Below are positions 1 to 9,885 of a DNA stretch of 31,560 nt, piece by piece (position 1 is the first letter of the stretch; every line of letters begins with the position of its first letter). The notes below the pieces were generated by a model. The model did not search any database and was not told the origin of the DNA. It saw only the letters and a program-made list of their open reading frames with translations. The stretch is from Hirudo medicinalis (Eukaryota > Annelida > Clitellata > Hirudinida > Hirudinidae): NCBI GenBank assembly GCA_011800805.1, contig MPNW01000286.1, positions 184,796 to 216,355 on the forward strand, given 5' to 3'. The position numbers and the translations under genes are program-made.

Positions 1-324
1 AATAAACGACGGGGCTTAATTTATGCCGAGTTTATTGTTGGGATTGTCCAGCAAATATTCAGTTATCAACTGAGTGGTATTAACTGTAAATACCACGCTT
101 ACGCAATAATCCTGCTGCCAGTTATTGAGTACGATCAGTTCCGTGATTATTTGCTGAATAGGAAAGTTCTTCAATGTGGGCTTCGAGATTATCTGAGATC
201 TTGTCTGCTTCTTTGTGATATTTTATGATCGCCGTGGAACTAAAAGATAGTGAATATAACGAAAACTAATTAAACATAAACATAACTAAAAAAATTAATT
301 AATGGTATTTTCAGGGTTATAACA
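1..324 (-). repeat. LTR family 1, copy 1, cut by the left window edge
   Basis: On the minus strand this reads from TGTTATAACCC (at 324) to a 3' end three bases short of the TTTATTACA terminus seen in the 11210 copy. The implied full length is about 327 bp. The TG...CA ends and an AATAAA signal about 40 bases before the 3' end are typical of a retrotransposon LTR. No internal gag-pol, primer-binding site or polypurine tract is visible beside it, so it is probably a solo LTR. It lies 3' of the visible receptor exons and on the same strand as that gene. Confidence 0.75.
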
Positions 325-632
325 ATAGTAATAGTTTATGAAACCTACAGCGCTAGCAAAATTACATTATATGGTGGAACGTGCAAATACTTTTTATGTG
401 GTCACTGGTTCTTTGGTTTGATTCCAAAAATCAAAAAATTACGTTTTCAAATTAGAGCATCGTTATTCTATGAATTTATTTGAAGTTGAGTTTTATTTTC
501 GAGAGGGCGATGGCTTAGCTCCGGGGAGACAACGCCCCCCCGAAGGTATGCCTGAAATAAACCCTGCTTAGGAGGCAGTGGTGCCTATAAATGTATAAGG
601 CACGCTACAACTATTGAATTTAAACTTTAGAC
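325..632. other. Non-coding stretch between LTR and receptor exon
   Basis: No gene is recognised. If the receptor gene is intact, this is the start of the intron after the 633-900 exon. A GC-rich patch near 505-600 (with a run of nine C/G-rich bases) stands out from the AT-rich surroundings and may be an old repeat end. Confidence 0.4.
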
Positions 633-900
633 CTTGTAAAGTACCTTTTCGTGATCGGTGTGAGGTGTAATGGATAATGTAGCTCCGATGCAGATGCGAT
701 GATGGGAAACCAATGTTTTAATGGTATTGACGGCACTATCTCCATATCCTCCGACGGAATAAACAACTGCTATGTAAGTCCAATTAAAATGTTGCAATAG
801 ATTAATGATTGCCTTCATCTGGTAGCTGTTAGGTGGTGACATTCTCATAAAATACGGGTATTTCCTTTTATCACTCAGAAGATCGCTGGTAGCTAAAGGA
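633..900 (-). CDS. Class C GPCR (mGluR-like), third visible exon
   Basis: The exon starts after an acceptor ending TTTTAG at 901-902 and ends at a GT donor at 632-631; an alternative in-frame donor at 644-643 would end it at 645. Its first base completes a serine codon begun by the previous exon, giving the family motif PQIS-PLATS. The sequence continues LSDKRKYPYFMRM, HFNWTYIAVVYS and GGYGDSA, which are hallmarks of lobe 1 of the Venus-flytrap ligand domain. Threonine of LATS and tyrosine of GGYGDS match glutamate-contacting positions (T188 and Y236 of mGluR1, as remembered). The position of D208 is asparagine (SPPNSYQ). Both donor choices leave phase 0. The following exons would lie beyond the left edge. 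Confidence 0.85.
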
Positions 901-1364
901 CTAAAATGATTTTTAATTTTTAGTATATATATATTTATATTATATCGCAAATAAAACCTGTAAGATATAAGTTTTCTAGAAAACTGATGGATTTCCATTT
1001 TATTTTAGAATTATCTAGCAAGATAACCAAACGTGAAACAGAATTAAATTGCCTAGATCCCTCTGTCAATACAATAAAATAAAAAGTATAGCCTAACTGA
1101 CTGAAGGACAAATTTATAGTGGGAATTTCAGCCGTGTATGAAGTTACCAAAAGTACTGAAATCTCAAAAAGCCTTTGTAATTACTTCATCGTCATATGTG
1201 GTTTCATTTTCTCATAAGCGTTTTGGTTCGCTCGATATGTTACTTAAATTAAAGCAAACAAATCTCAGTAATTCAACATCAGTATTATGTGATAAATCAG
1301 TATTATATTATATGATAAATCTGTCGCTTTAGAATATGCCAATATAAATGTTAATAGGTAAAAC

Positions 1365-1467
1365 CTTATTTGGGGCATACCAAGAATCCCCATCAATGGG
1401 GCAACAAGCATACTGGATGGACTGCTCTGCGGCCCTACAACACCCACTACATCAAAAAACTTTGTTC
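1365..1467 (-). CDS. Class C GPCR (mGluR-like), second visible exon
   Basis: This 103-bp exon lies between an ATTCAG acceptor (1469-1468) and a GTTTTA donor (1364-1363). It encodes KFFDVVGVVGPQSSPSSML and then VAPLMGILGMPQI, the conserved ligand-domain segment that precedes the PQIS motif. Two bases at its start complete a codon left by the 1548-1744 exon, and two bases at its end are completed by the 633-900 exon. Phase is therefore preserved across both junctions. The introns are 80 bp and 464 bp. The serine pair after GPQ aligns with S164/S165 of mGluR1. Confidence 0.85.
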
Positions 1468-1547
1468 CTGAATGATTTTCTTTACCTTGAATTATTATTT
1501 ATTTATCAAATTAAATATTATTGATATACAAAATATAAATTCCTGAC

Positions 1548-1744
1548 TTGTAGGCCTTTCTTCCCCAATGCACCTAACTGGGAGAAAAAGTAAAGCCTTT
1601 GCAAGTGCTGTTTCCGGTTTGATGCAATCATCCACTATGACAGCGCCAATGGTCAAGTTGTTTGGCAGAATATTTTTTCTGTTAAGATCGTTGAGTGCAT
1701 ATATTGCAGCCTCAACAAACTGAACTGATCCCGGATCTCTTAAT
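1548..1744 (-). CDS. Class C GPCR (mGluR-like), first visible exon
   Basis: Class C receptors are seven-helix membrane proteins with a large extracellular bilobed ligand domain; mGluRs bind glutamate and couple to G proteins. This exon encodes LRDPGSVQFVEAAIYALND, then NNLTIGAVIVDDCIKPETAL and CIGEE, matching the start of lobe 1 (family pattern ...VEAMLFAIDxIN...PNxTLGxxIxDxC). It ends at an AA|GTCAGG donor (1547-1546) in phase 1, matching the next exon. The acceptor is weak. I chose AG at 1746-1745, but AG at 1740-1739 is also possible. No signal-peptide exon or transmembrane exons were found in the window, so only about 190 residues are visible. Open frames and matching phases argue for a living gene. 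An invertebrate mGluR-like orphan receptor fits better than a classical glutamate receptor because some pocket residues differ. Confidence 0.82.
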
Positions 1745-3517
1745 CTTAACATAACGTAAAGGTAATTTCATTATTTATATCTGATGATAAACTTAACTAA
1801 AATAACATATAATAATTAATTAAGTTTAAACATTTTTAAACAAAGTTTCATTTGACATTTTTTATTCTTTAAATACTAGTGTGCTTATCATTAAGAATAC
1901 AACCATGTAATATATCATTAACATAAAGTAATGCGTTTTGTCCAAGTAATAATAATCTATCTTTTGTGGCGGCATAAATGCATAATATTAGAGTTTCAGA
2001 CAAACACTATCCTGATTTTTGTCCTTTTTTGAATTTGGTTCCTAATTTTTCATTAAATCCCGAAAGGGTCTTAAGATTCTTTCCAATTATTTCCGGGTTA
2101 TTTTGGTGCTTTTTCCAACATATTGCATGCCATTGCAATACACTTTTTTTTTTAGTTCGGGAAGCAAGTAGGCCAAAAGCTTTGAGATCCCGAGAAAAAT
2201 CTTGGTGATGTTGGTTAATGGTGTCACTCCTCTGAGGAATCTCTGCTGGAGCTCCGCATTACCGGAGTTTCACATTCTATACATGAAATTGAAATCAGGA
2301 ATGGACGGGTCCGGGATTGATTTAATTATTTTTAGACCGGGACGGTACAGGGAACGAATAATGGTCCCGGTCCGACTTCTAGTGTGTTTGTCTGTCCCAA
2401 GAACTACCAAACGGTGAACTTGAAATTGAACACGTCATTCTCTATGCGATTCCTATGTCACCTGTGCAATTTTCAACTTTCACATTTTTCTAGGTCACCT
2501 GTATTATTTTAAACTTTTTAAACTCACAAGAATTTCCAAACGTTGAACAGTAGCGACGTCATTTGTGCACGTCATTCTGTCTGCCATTTCTAGGTCAACT
2601 ATGCTATTTTCAACCAAATAAATAAATGTAAAAATTAGTAAATATATGATTTCTGAAAAATAACAAACATTGCCCCCCCTCTGAGTAGATGTTGCTCCCC
2701 CGCCCGAGTTTTGGTGAGTAGCAAAGAAAAAGGTAATCTCATCAAGTAGTATATGGGTTTATTTTACATAAGGTTTTATACATTAATAATCCGCAGTGCT
2801 AGATATATTATTACGACATAACCCTTTTTTATGGATAACTTCCATATAAATTAACATATTTTGCTGAATTTTTCAATTAAAATCAGCAATTAAAATGTAT
2901 CGCCATATGGATAAGATGGTTACAACCATCTTGTAAAATTTCCTTTCATTTGGGTCAATGCCATTTACTCAATGGTTCTTGTAAATTATGCAAATGAACG
3001 ATTTGTGACCAAGAAATATTAAGACAGCTTCCGTTTTGGGCTCGTTTCATCATTTTAAAGGTCTTGTTGGAAAGACCAAACATTAAATTGTCATTAAGAA
3101 AGGGGTATGAAATTCAAAATTTCCTTTTACATTCACTTCATCATGAGGAAGAAAGCAAGTTTTGACAGAAGAAGAAAGAGGACAGATAATGACCTTCAGC
3201 AATTCAAACTACGTACATAGGACGCAAACCATGAGGACACCCCATTACTTCGTGATAACTCGCTAAACAAAAATTTGATTATTTTAGTAAGTTGTGTAAT
3301 TATATATTTATGATTATCCCTTATAATTTCGTCAAGATATTTTTGCGCATTAATTTAAAAATTCAGAAAACGTAATTTCGAGGCGTCCAATAACCATGAC
3401 TTTCAAAAATCAAATGACTAAAATCTCGCGAAAAACAAGGAAAAAAAATTTATTGATAAGAAATAATGATTCCTTTATTCTCAATAATTTTAAAGCATCT
3501 ATTATCCATTGATTTTA
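1745..3517. other. No gene recognised; AT-rich with a local tandem duplication
   Basis: This is probably 5' intron or upstream sequence of the receptor gene. Short open frames around 1978-2417 (both strands) show no recognisable domain. The minus strand of about 1990-2205 is open for roughly 70 codons and Lys-rich, but I cannot identify it. C-rich patches occur near 2672-2710. The receptor exon expected upstream (the GLFPVH region) was not seen here. Confidence 0.4.
2399..2616. repeat. Degenerate tandem duplication, period about 130 bp
   Basis: Two units start at 2399 and 2528. They share AAGAA-(TT/CTA)-CCAAACG-TGAAC near the start, CACGTCATTCT in the middle, and a CTAGGTCACCTG/CTATTTTCAAC block at the end. 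The last block appears a third time in between (about 2490-2520). The two units differ by substitutions and indels. No coding potential was recognised. Confidence 0.6.
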
Positions 3518-4150
3518 TTAAGGTTTAAAACTTTTTACGAATTTTCCATCCAGTTCTTTCCAGGCACTCCTAATGGCGTTTTCCAGGTCAGATTTGGAGG
3601 GGAACCGCCTTCCATTGTTGTAAACCAGTCTTGACAACATTCCCCAGAAGTTTTCTATAGGATTTCAGTCTGGGGAACAGGCTTGCCAACTCATAACTTT
3701 CAAATTTCTGCTCTGGAAATAAGTCTTCGTCAACTTGGAATTATAGATCGGGGCATTATCTTGCTGGAAAATAATTTTTTTTCTTTAATAAGCTTCCCCA
3801 AAAGGCAGGAGATGATCTTCTAATACTTTAATGTAATCTGCTGAAGACTCTCCCATCCAGAAAGGCCAATTAAGTTAATCCTTCACTGGAAATTCCTCCC
3901 CAAATCATTCATAGCCTGCTCCATGATTTCGGCTGAAAAATGTTTTTTTTGGAGTGGAACCGCCTTCAAGATATGCCGCCTGATGGTCATCAGTTCTACT
4001 GGCATGACCTCAGGTCCATTCAGGTTAAATTTCTTCTCATCTGAAAAAATAATATTGCCCCATCCATCTCTGTTGGAGAGCATGGTTTTGGCCCATTCTA
4101 CTCTTGCCAACTTGTGATGGTTTTTAAGAGCTTTAATCTTTTTTCGTATA
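3518..4150 (-). pseudogene. Tc3-like (Tc1/mariner) transposase, decayed and 5'-truncated
   Basis: DDE transposases of this family cut and paste short DNA transposons. On the minus strand the frame opens at about 4150 with RVEWAKTML, then WGNIIFSDEKKFNLNGPE, which holds the first catalytic aspartate. After frame disruptions come LLPFGEA, IFQQDNAPIYNS (second aspartate, about 3755-3790), SPD-stop-NPIENFWG (third acidic site, about 3650-3680) and RRFPSKSDLENAIRSAWKEL. It ends at a stop at 3518-3520. The N-terminal DNA-binding half is absent and there is a stop inside the SPDLNPIE motif. The central region after the first aspartate is scrambled relative to the family. It is clearly inactive. Terminal inverted repeats were not found. 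Confidence 0.85.
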
Positions 4151-5240
4151 ATAAAATAACACTAGATATCAAATAACTTAAAACTGTATTAGATATGAAA
4201 GATTGCTAAGGAATTGAATAGATCAATGGATTAAAAAAAATAGTTATTTGTAGAATTTGCGCTTAATTCTTAATCAAAGTGAAAAAAACTTACTATATTC
4301 TGTAACGATATTATACATTTCTTCTAAATGTGAGCTTTATAAGCTATTTTAAACTTAAGTTTGGAAAAAATAGTGATTGTCGTAACATCTTTTCTATTTC
4401 GGAATTTCACTGTATTTCACCGTATTTTCAGAATGTAGATAATATATATGTATCTGCTTGAAAGCATTTAAAATATAAATTTTAAATCCAATTTCGAATG
4501 TGATAAATGGAGAAAATGTTCTCAATACCATTCAAAAATCGATTAAAATTCAACCGATAACTCATGAAATTTTAAAAATGTGAAATAACTTCAGTTAAAA
4601 AAATTACAATTTAAGGTTTCGATTTTATAGTTATTTATAAAATAACATTTAAGAGTTATCAAGATAGGTTCAATAACAAAGGAGTAGGGTAGAGTGAGGC
4701 AAGATGCCCATGGGTGATTTGGAAAATGTTAATGTACTGTAAAGGATAATGTATATGTTATGTTTTTAGATACGCCATTCTGTAGCTGAAGTTAAATCCT
4801 TTAATTTAATTGGTTTACTTCTGATGTGCCATTTTGTTTGCCGCCGTAAACTGTAAAATTTTGTTTTGATGTAATTTCGGTTAGTTAATCTTTGCTAATT
4901 ATTTATAATTTAACAATATACACTGAAATTATATTTTTGTATTGTTAAATATGCTTACATGCTCCATCAAATGCAGCAAACACATTATCCAATCTCAAAT
5001 TTATAACAATAAATTTTTAGTAAAATAATGAATATATATATGAGATGCCAGATGTCCACTTCCTTATGTGGTTTCTTAAGACTCCGCCTTGGAGCTCCGA
5101 CAGTGATCGTCAGAGGAGGTTCCCCCGTCTTCAAACGTTTCGGCCCATTGAATCTCCTGACGTATTCGGGGGGCGGGCCGCATCCGTTGATCAGCCGGAT
5201 GTCCCTGTGGGTTTTTATCTTTCGGAACCCAATGCTTATC
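4151..5240. other. AT-rich stretch without recognised genes
   Basis: Mostly low-complexity AT sequence. A GAGTGAGGCAAGATGCCC patch near 4691-4709 resembles ends of dispersed invertebrate repeats but cannot be assigned. The more GC-rich 5040-5240 part is probably the 3' end of the LINE fragment on the minus strand; its small open frames have no recognisable domain. Confidence 0.35.
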
Positions 5241-5251
5241 GCCGGTTATGA

Positions 5252-5450
5252 GAGGCTCTCTTTGGCCTTTTTATGCCGGTCACTGGTGCCTGGACTTGAG
5301 CGACTCCAAAAGCTCTCAATGGCTTCTGCATGACGCATACTACCTGCTTTGCACCTGCAAACTTCGAGGCTCTCTTTGGCCTTTTTATGTCGATCACATC
5401 CACCCCAGTTGCCAGAGGTCATGAAAGCTCTCAGTGGCTTCTACAATGTA
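5252..5450. repeat. Tandem duplication, period 114 bp
   Basis: GAGGCTCTCTTTGGCCTTTT begins at 5252 and again at 5366. It is followed in both units by TTATG-(C/T)CG-TCAC and later by AAAGCTCTCA(A/G)TGGCTTCT. It lies downstream (minus-strand sense) of the LINE coding remnant and may be a repeated 3' UTR segment. A perfect 14-nt palindrome, ATTATGTACATAAT, follows at 5452-5465. Confidence 0.7.
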
Positions 5451-5519
5451 CATTATGTACATAATCGTGTACTTAATATATGCAAATTGGGCCTTATAAT
5501 TTCATTTAGCGGCAGCCGG

Positions 5520-6110
5520 AGTTAGAAATTTTCGGCGGCGGTTTGGTTTGCAAGCCCGCGGTCGGCCCATTTCTCCCGACAATACCGCGTCTCTCGGCCA
5601 ATGAATTGGCCCCGTCGACTGGTGGATCATTTACAACGGAGCCGACGGCTTTCTCCGGAAGAGGTCTGTCTGGTATCCCTTCGCTTCCAGGTCCATCGAC
5701 AGATCTGCATACTTATCTGTTCTGAACGCGTTGCTGTATTGAAGCCTGTCCTCCCACGTCAGCTCCACCAGAATGATGGCATCCGTCGACGCGACACGAG
5801 CACCAAGTCCGACCTTTTGCCACTTTCTATCAGGGGGGGGGGTAGTGCCTCATCCCTTCTAGGTCGGCTGCGACGGTCCAGTCGTTTGCCTCTGCAAGAA
5901 TGTCTCGCCTGGGAGTTTGACATCTCTTGTTGCAGAGGTGTGCGAAGCCCTCGTGCAAGAAATACATCTTTTGCTTCTTTGCGATCATTTGCTTTGGAGA
6001 CTTCTGCTTTTGAGGCCTCACACACTTCTCGAATGACCTGGTTATGTCGCCATGTGTACCGACCGTTGGAAAGGGCATACGTGCAATTGCTGAGCAAAGT
6101 GTCTCAGTGG
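5520..6110 (-). pseudogene. C-terminal part of a LINE with restriction-like endonuclease (R2/HERO-like)
   Basis: Minus-strand frames encode LSNCTYALSNGRYTWRHNQV (tail of the CCHC knuckle of site-specific LINEs), then DILAEANDWTVAADLEGMR, GKRSDLVLVSRR and IILVELTWEDRLQYSNAF, followed by TDKYADL. The D...VELT arrangement matches a PD-(D/E)xK endonuclease core, which nicks target DNA in REL-type LINEs; the proline of PD is serine here. The pieces lie in different frames and the first two need at least one frameshift, so it is dead. A segment of about 110 bp recurs at 23.8-23.95 kb. The assignment to R2/HERO rests on remembered family motifs. Confidence 0.7.
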
Positions 6111-6114
6111 TCGA

Positions 6115-6830
6115 GGAGGAAAGTTAACCGATACACCAGAAAATGGCTAGGCCTTCCTCCAGCGCTGTCATCGGTTGCCCTCTACAGCAGGAGCACGAGC
6201 CTGCGACTACCATTAAGGTCCATCGTGGAAGAGTACAAGCTCTCCAAAATAAGAACGCAGCAGATGCTCAACAACTCCGGACAGCAGGATCTGCGAAGTT
6301 AAGTCACTTCTCAAATTTAAAAGGAAATTCCGAGCGCAGAAAGAGATCGATGAATCAATAACCGAGCTGATGTTCGAGGAAGTAAGAAGTCCTACCCACA
6401 GTTATCCTACGGACCGTCATGCAGTTGGATGGAACCACCTGCCAAAATGGTCCTGGGCGAGCTCATCAGTCAGAGCCGTTATGATTAGCCGGGAAAGGAG
6501 TCGAAAAGTGGAACAAGACCGAGTTTCGAAGGCGGATCAGCAATCATAGCAGGATAGGTGGACAACTTGGGAAGACGTAATACAACGATCCCTTACCTGA
6601 AGTGATATGTGGAAGAAGTCCCCGCTCTTGCCTTCGCGATAAAGTCAATGTGTGACACTGACCCGTATGCGTTCGCTAAAACACTGAGAGGCTCTGTTAC
6701 AGATAATCACACCGAGATTGCGGCAGAGTCAAAACCTGAGTCAAAGGTTCAACAAGTTGACCTTGAGACAACCTTTCAATACTTCCAAGACCCAATTAGT
6801 AATGTAACCGAATCGGAATAAAAATTAAGC
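6115..6830 (+). pseudogene. Central and N-terminal pieces of the same LINE type, plus strand
   Basis: The plus-strand frame reads NRYTRKWLGLPPALSSVALY, then LPLRSIVEEYKLSK (6120-6260), the post-RT segment that precedes the zinc knuckle in this family. It is followed by TTWEDVIQRSLTW near 6560-6600. A separate frame at 6609-6820 encodes EEVPALAFAIKSM and DPYAFAKTL, which resembles the region before the reverse transcriptase. No RT core was found. The order and orientation of the pieces differ from an intact element: the C-terminal part next door is inverted. Confidence 0.65.
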
Positions 6831-7635
6831 AATATGTTACTCGAAAATAAAAACCTAGATTTTAGCAAAAGGGGAAAACTCAACAAGAGTGCGTAAGGAT
6901 ACTTTGAATATTATTAATAAAGCCAATGTAGCTGGAGAGTAAAAGCAAAGAGACGAGAATACCAATAGGAGGGGACCTACCCGAAAAATAATGGTAAAGG
7001 AGTAAGATTGAACAATACAGGAACAATTTGTCTATCATAAGTGAGATAAAAAAAATGGTATGGCGATTAAGAAGGTCCGTGGCTATACAACATTTTCAAC
7101 CACCATCATAAATCCATTGAGAACAGGATCATAGACGTAGCTCAAAGATTAAGATGAAGATACCTCATAGAAAGTTATCGACAGAATAAACTTTCCCAAG
7201 AGTATTCCAAGAAGTTTCACCGCCAGTTAACCCTATAAATATCTGGGGTGCATTTTGTTTTAATACTTATCCCAGAAGGACTCAAAATATGAAACCAAAA
7301 TTTTATGACATTTTCCTTAATTATGAGGATGTACTTATTCCCCAATAACCAATAACATAATCCAAATATTTTCTGAGATGTCTGAGCATTATACGTAACG
7401 AGGGAGAGTAATTACTACAATGAGCCATGTTATAAATGCGCATTTATATTTAAATTTAGAAGTTCTATGTTTTTGTAGCTTTTTTATATTATAAGTTCTT
7501 TGCTGAATAATTTTATATAAGAGAGGAAGCGCATAATTTAATACAAGACAATAGCGATTTTAATAAAAGAGAAAATTTGCAAGGATTTTCTGTGGCAAGA
7601 AGTTGACCTTGAACAATTTATATTGTAATTTGATA
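6831..7635. other. AT-rich stretch without recognised genes
   Basis: Possible further LINE debris at about 6950-7130 on the plus strand (a short frame with YRNNLSIISEIKKMVWRL), but no domain can be named. Nothing else is visible. Confidence 0.35.
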
Positions 7636-7639
7636 GTTG

Positions 7640-8120
7640 ACTGACTGACCATCTGACATTGATGCTGATAACAACTTTAGTGATGAATCAAAAATAGAAT
7701 ATATTCCAATTTTGGAAAATAGTACAGATGAGAGCTGTTGTGAAGGAAACACTTCCGAAAGTGATATAAGTGTCTTGGAGCAGCAAAAAAATAATGATGG
7801 GTCTTTGCAAGAACATATCTGGCCCTATTATATCAGATGGAGATTTAGTTTCTAAAAACTTGGTTTCTAGATTGGTTATTCTTGGTCTGTCCGTCATCCT
7901 TAGGACAAGAGCGCATTCAGCAATTACATGGTAATAATAAAGATGATGCACAGAATATTGATGAAGAAAAAATGATAAGACTGATCGGAAAAGAAAACAT
8001 GGTCTATGTGTATTATGTGTGATCGAAATAAAGACAAAAAGTTGCAAACTACCTCTCACAAATGTGAATCTATTGCTTGAAAGCTGTGTGGAATAGCCGG
8101 AAGAATTTTGTTCGGAATTT
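7640..8120 (+). pseudogene. Probable piggyBac-like transposase remnant with internal deletion
   Basis: The first part (about 7655-7835) encodes an acidic stretch, DIDADNNFSDESKIEYIPIL followed by STDES and TSESDISVLE, like the acidic N-terminus of piggyBac transposases. The second part (about 7905-8100) encodes KRKHGLCVLC, a frameshift, then DRNKDKK and HKCES...KLCG, resembling the C-terminal cysteine-rich finger. The whole catalytic core is missing between them. This is a composition- and motif-based guess; an unrelated acidic protein fragment is the alternative. Confidence 0.45.
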
Positions 8121-8139
8121 TATATGTATTATAACCAGG

Positions 8140-8250
8140 GCTGATAGAAATACCGGGCCCCTAGGCACATGTTAAGTCAATTTAAGAATGTAAAAGCAAA
8201 GAAAATATTTTAAAACCCTGGCGGGCCTCAAAACTATGCCAGGCCATCTC
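8140..8250. repeat. Fragment related to the hAT element at 8.97-9.06 kb
   Basis: The sequence ATGTTAAGTCAATTTAAGAA...AAAAGCAAAGAAAAT...ATTTTAAAACCCTG parallels 8976-9055 (ATGTTATGTCAATTTGGTAA...ATTTTAAAACCTG). It also carries GGGCCCCTAGGCAC, a hAT-end-like GC block. It is probably a scrap of a related nonautonomous hAT. Confidence 0.5.
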
Positions 8251-8288
8251 GGCGGCCCTATATACATTCTACCTAGCAATACCTGATT

Positions 8289-8430
8289 GGTTTGCAAGTT
8301 AGCTGGGTTTCGTCTCTAAAAGCGGCGGCAATGGAAACAGTCGTATGTTTCGTGTTCAAAACCCAGCTTGCACTGCCACAAGAGCCCTTGGGAAGGAGCG
8401 CTACATAAATGGTCAACAAAAAGCGCTTCT
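8289..8430 (+). mobile_element. tRNA-derived SINE, degraded copy
   Basis: It is alignable with the 22685-22884 element over AACAGTCGTA...GTGTTC..AACCCAGC.TGCAC.GCCA and the downstream GAGCGC/GCGCTA block. GTGTTCAAAACCC fits an RNA polymerase III B box. The A box is poorly preserved. The body is followed by AT-rich sequence without a clear poly(A). Confidence 0.6.
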
Positions 8431-8529
8431 GACGCTATGCGTATAATGTATAAATGAAGTATATTTACATAATGGAAATAATTCTAGATAGAGAAGACGA
8501 TCCAACTCGACTTTAAACAAAATAAGCAA

Positions 8530-8751
8530 ATAAAATAATCCAAGATAAACCAAAAATTAATGCACAAGATGATCATTTCAATCGAACATTAAAATTGTTC
8601 CGCAGTAGTGATAATACTTTCTTTCATCTTCAACATTGCAATGTTCCATTGGTGGACCCTGTTCTAAAGACAAATTGCACTCCTAGAGTTACTACATCTG
8701 AGTCCAGTGCCAAGAACTCGAAAATAGAATGTGCAGTGATGTCTTGTGGGT
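8530..8751 (+). other. Open frame of about 79 codons, unrecognised, next to the hAT end
   Basis: The plus strand is open from about 8530 to a stop near 8767, including LKLFRSSDNTFFHLQHCN and CTPRVTTSESSAKNSK. No start codon in good context, no neighbours and no recognised domain. It could be a transposon scrap or chance. Confidence 0.2.
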
Positions 8752-8972
8752 CAGGGTTAGTAGCGTAACTATGGGTCCGCAACTGCGGTGGGGGCCTGGG
8801 TCGTAAACCTAAAATTTAGATATTTTAATTTTTTTATTTATATTCTGCGTTGATCACATTAAAATTATAAGTTTTTATTTTTTATTTTTTGAACTGAAAC
8901 GTTAAAATCAACAAATTATAAAATTTAATGTATGGTGCGAAATTAAAAAAATTTATGGCAGCAGCCACGGCC

Positions 8973-9340
8973 CCTATGTTATGTCAATTTGGTAATGGAA
9001 AAGCAAAATAAAATTATTGTAAAATTTTAATATTTTAAAACCTGACCCCTTTTTAATACAATTACTAAGGCAAGCAATTTAAGAGGAGCAGCAAAGAGGA
9101 GAAAAGAAAAAAATTTGAAAAGGAAATTAAGATTTATAGGTCGGTAAATGCGTTTCTGTTAAAATTTGCAACTTCAAGCAAATAAAAGACACCTGAATTA
9201 TCGGGTTATAGTGAGTCTAAAACCAGTATTAGTTGTAGAAAATCTTGCGAGCGGCTAGAATTTGATCTCCTAATGGAGCCGCACCAAAGCGAAATCTTTA
9301 ATCACTCGGCTACCATTACCAAATTGACATTAACATAAGG
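8973..9340. repeat. Imperfect 27-nt inverted repeat inside the hAT element
   Basis: CCTATGTTATGTCAATTTGG (8973-8992, continuing TAATGG) is matched in reverse complement at 9312-9340 with two one-base insertions. The arms are about 310 bp apart and flank the N-terminal transposase fragment (9071-9201). They could be ends of a nested element or the result of a rearrangement. Confidence 0.7.
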
Positions 9341-9885
9341 ACCTTTTGTCGCTGTGCCTGTGGACCCGAAATTTTTCTCGGCAGTCATGGCCGTGTTTCA
9401 AAAGTTATGTTTTTCAACATTTTGCAAAGATATACAGAAGTTTTTTGGTCACAACATTAACATATGGGTTATGCTAAGTAGTGTGGCGAATCCACTGTGA
9501 AACTAAACCCAACATGCTGGTCTTGTCGACTGGCTAACACTGCTTGGAATGAAGTTATGTATGTAGTTACAAACCAATTTTAAAGTATTTGACAAAAATA
9601 AATTTCAAATCAAGCAAAAGAGAAGAAATAAGAAGAAGCCTTTAACTAAAGAGATTGACAATTTTGAGTTTTTAACCTTGGTGGAAAAATTTTCAAAGAT
9701 TTATGGAGCAATTGACGTGGCTTCGATATATTTTCAAAATGAGGAAGCTGATGTATAGCTAAACATCATCTTGAAACTGCCCTGCAAGTGACTACAAATT
9801 ACAGGAACAAGTTCACGGAAGCTAAACAAGAAGCAACTGCTGTTGCTGAAACATGGGATATTGAAGTGAAATATGAAGAATCAAA

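Noticed and set aside
5028..5333. Overlapping plus-strand open frames of 101 and 68 codons
   Set aside because: They lie in a GC-rich repeat with a 114-bp tandem duplication and show no domain; likely antisense to a LINE 3' region.
5601..6302. 233-codon plus-strand frame as a single gene
   Set aside because: Only its last 60 or so codons resemble protein (WLGLPP...). The first part is antisense to the endonuclease region, so the frame spans an inversion.
7688..8059. 123-codon minus-strand frame
   Set aside because: It is antisense to the acidic and cysteine-rich piggyBac-like pieces, which give a more protein-like reading.
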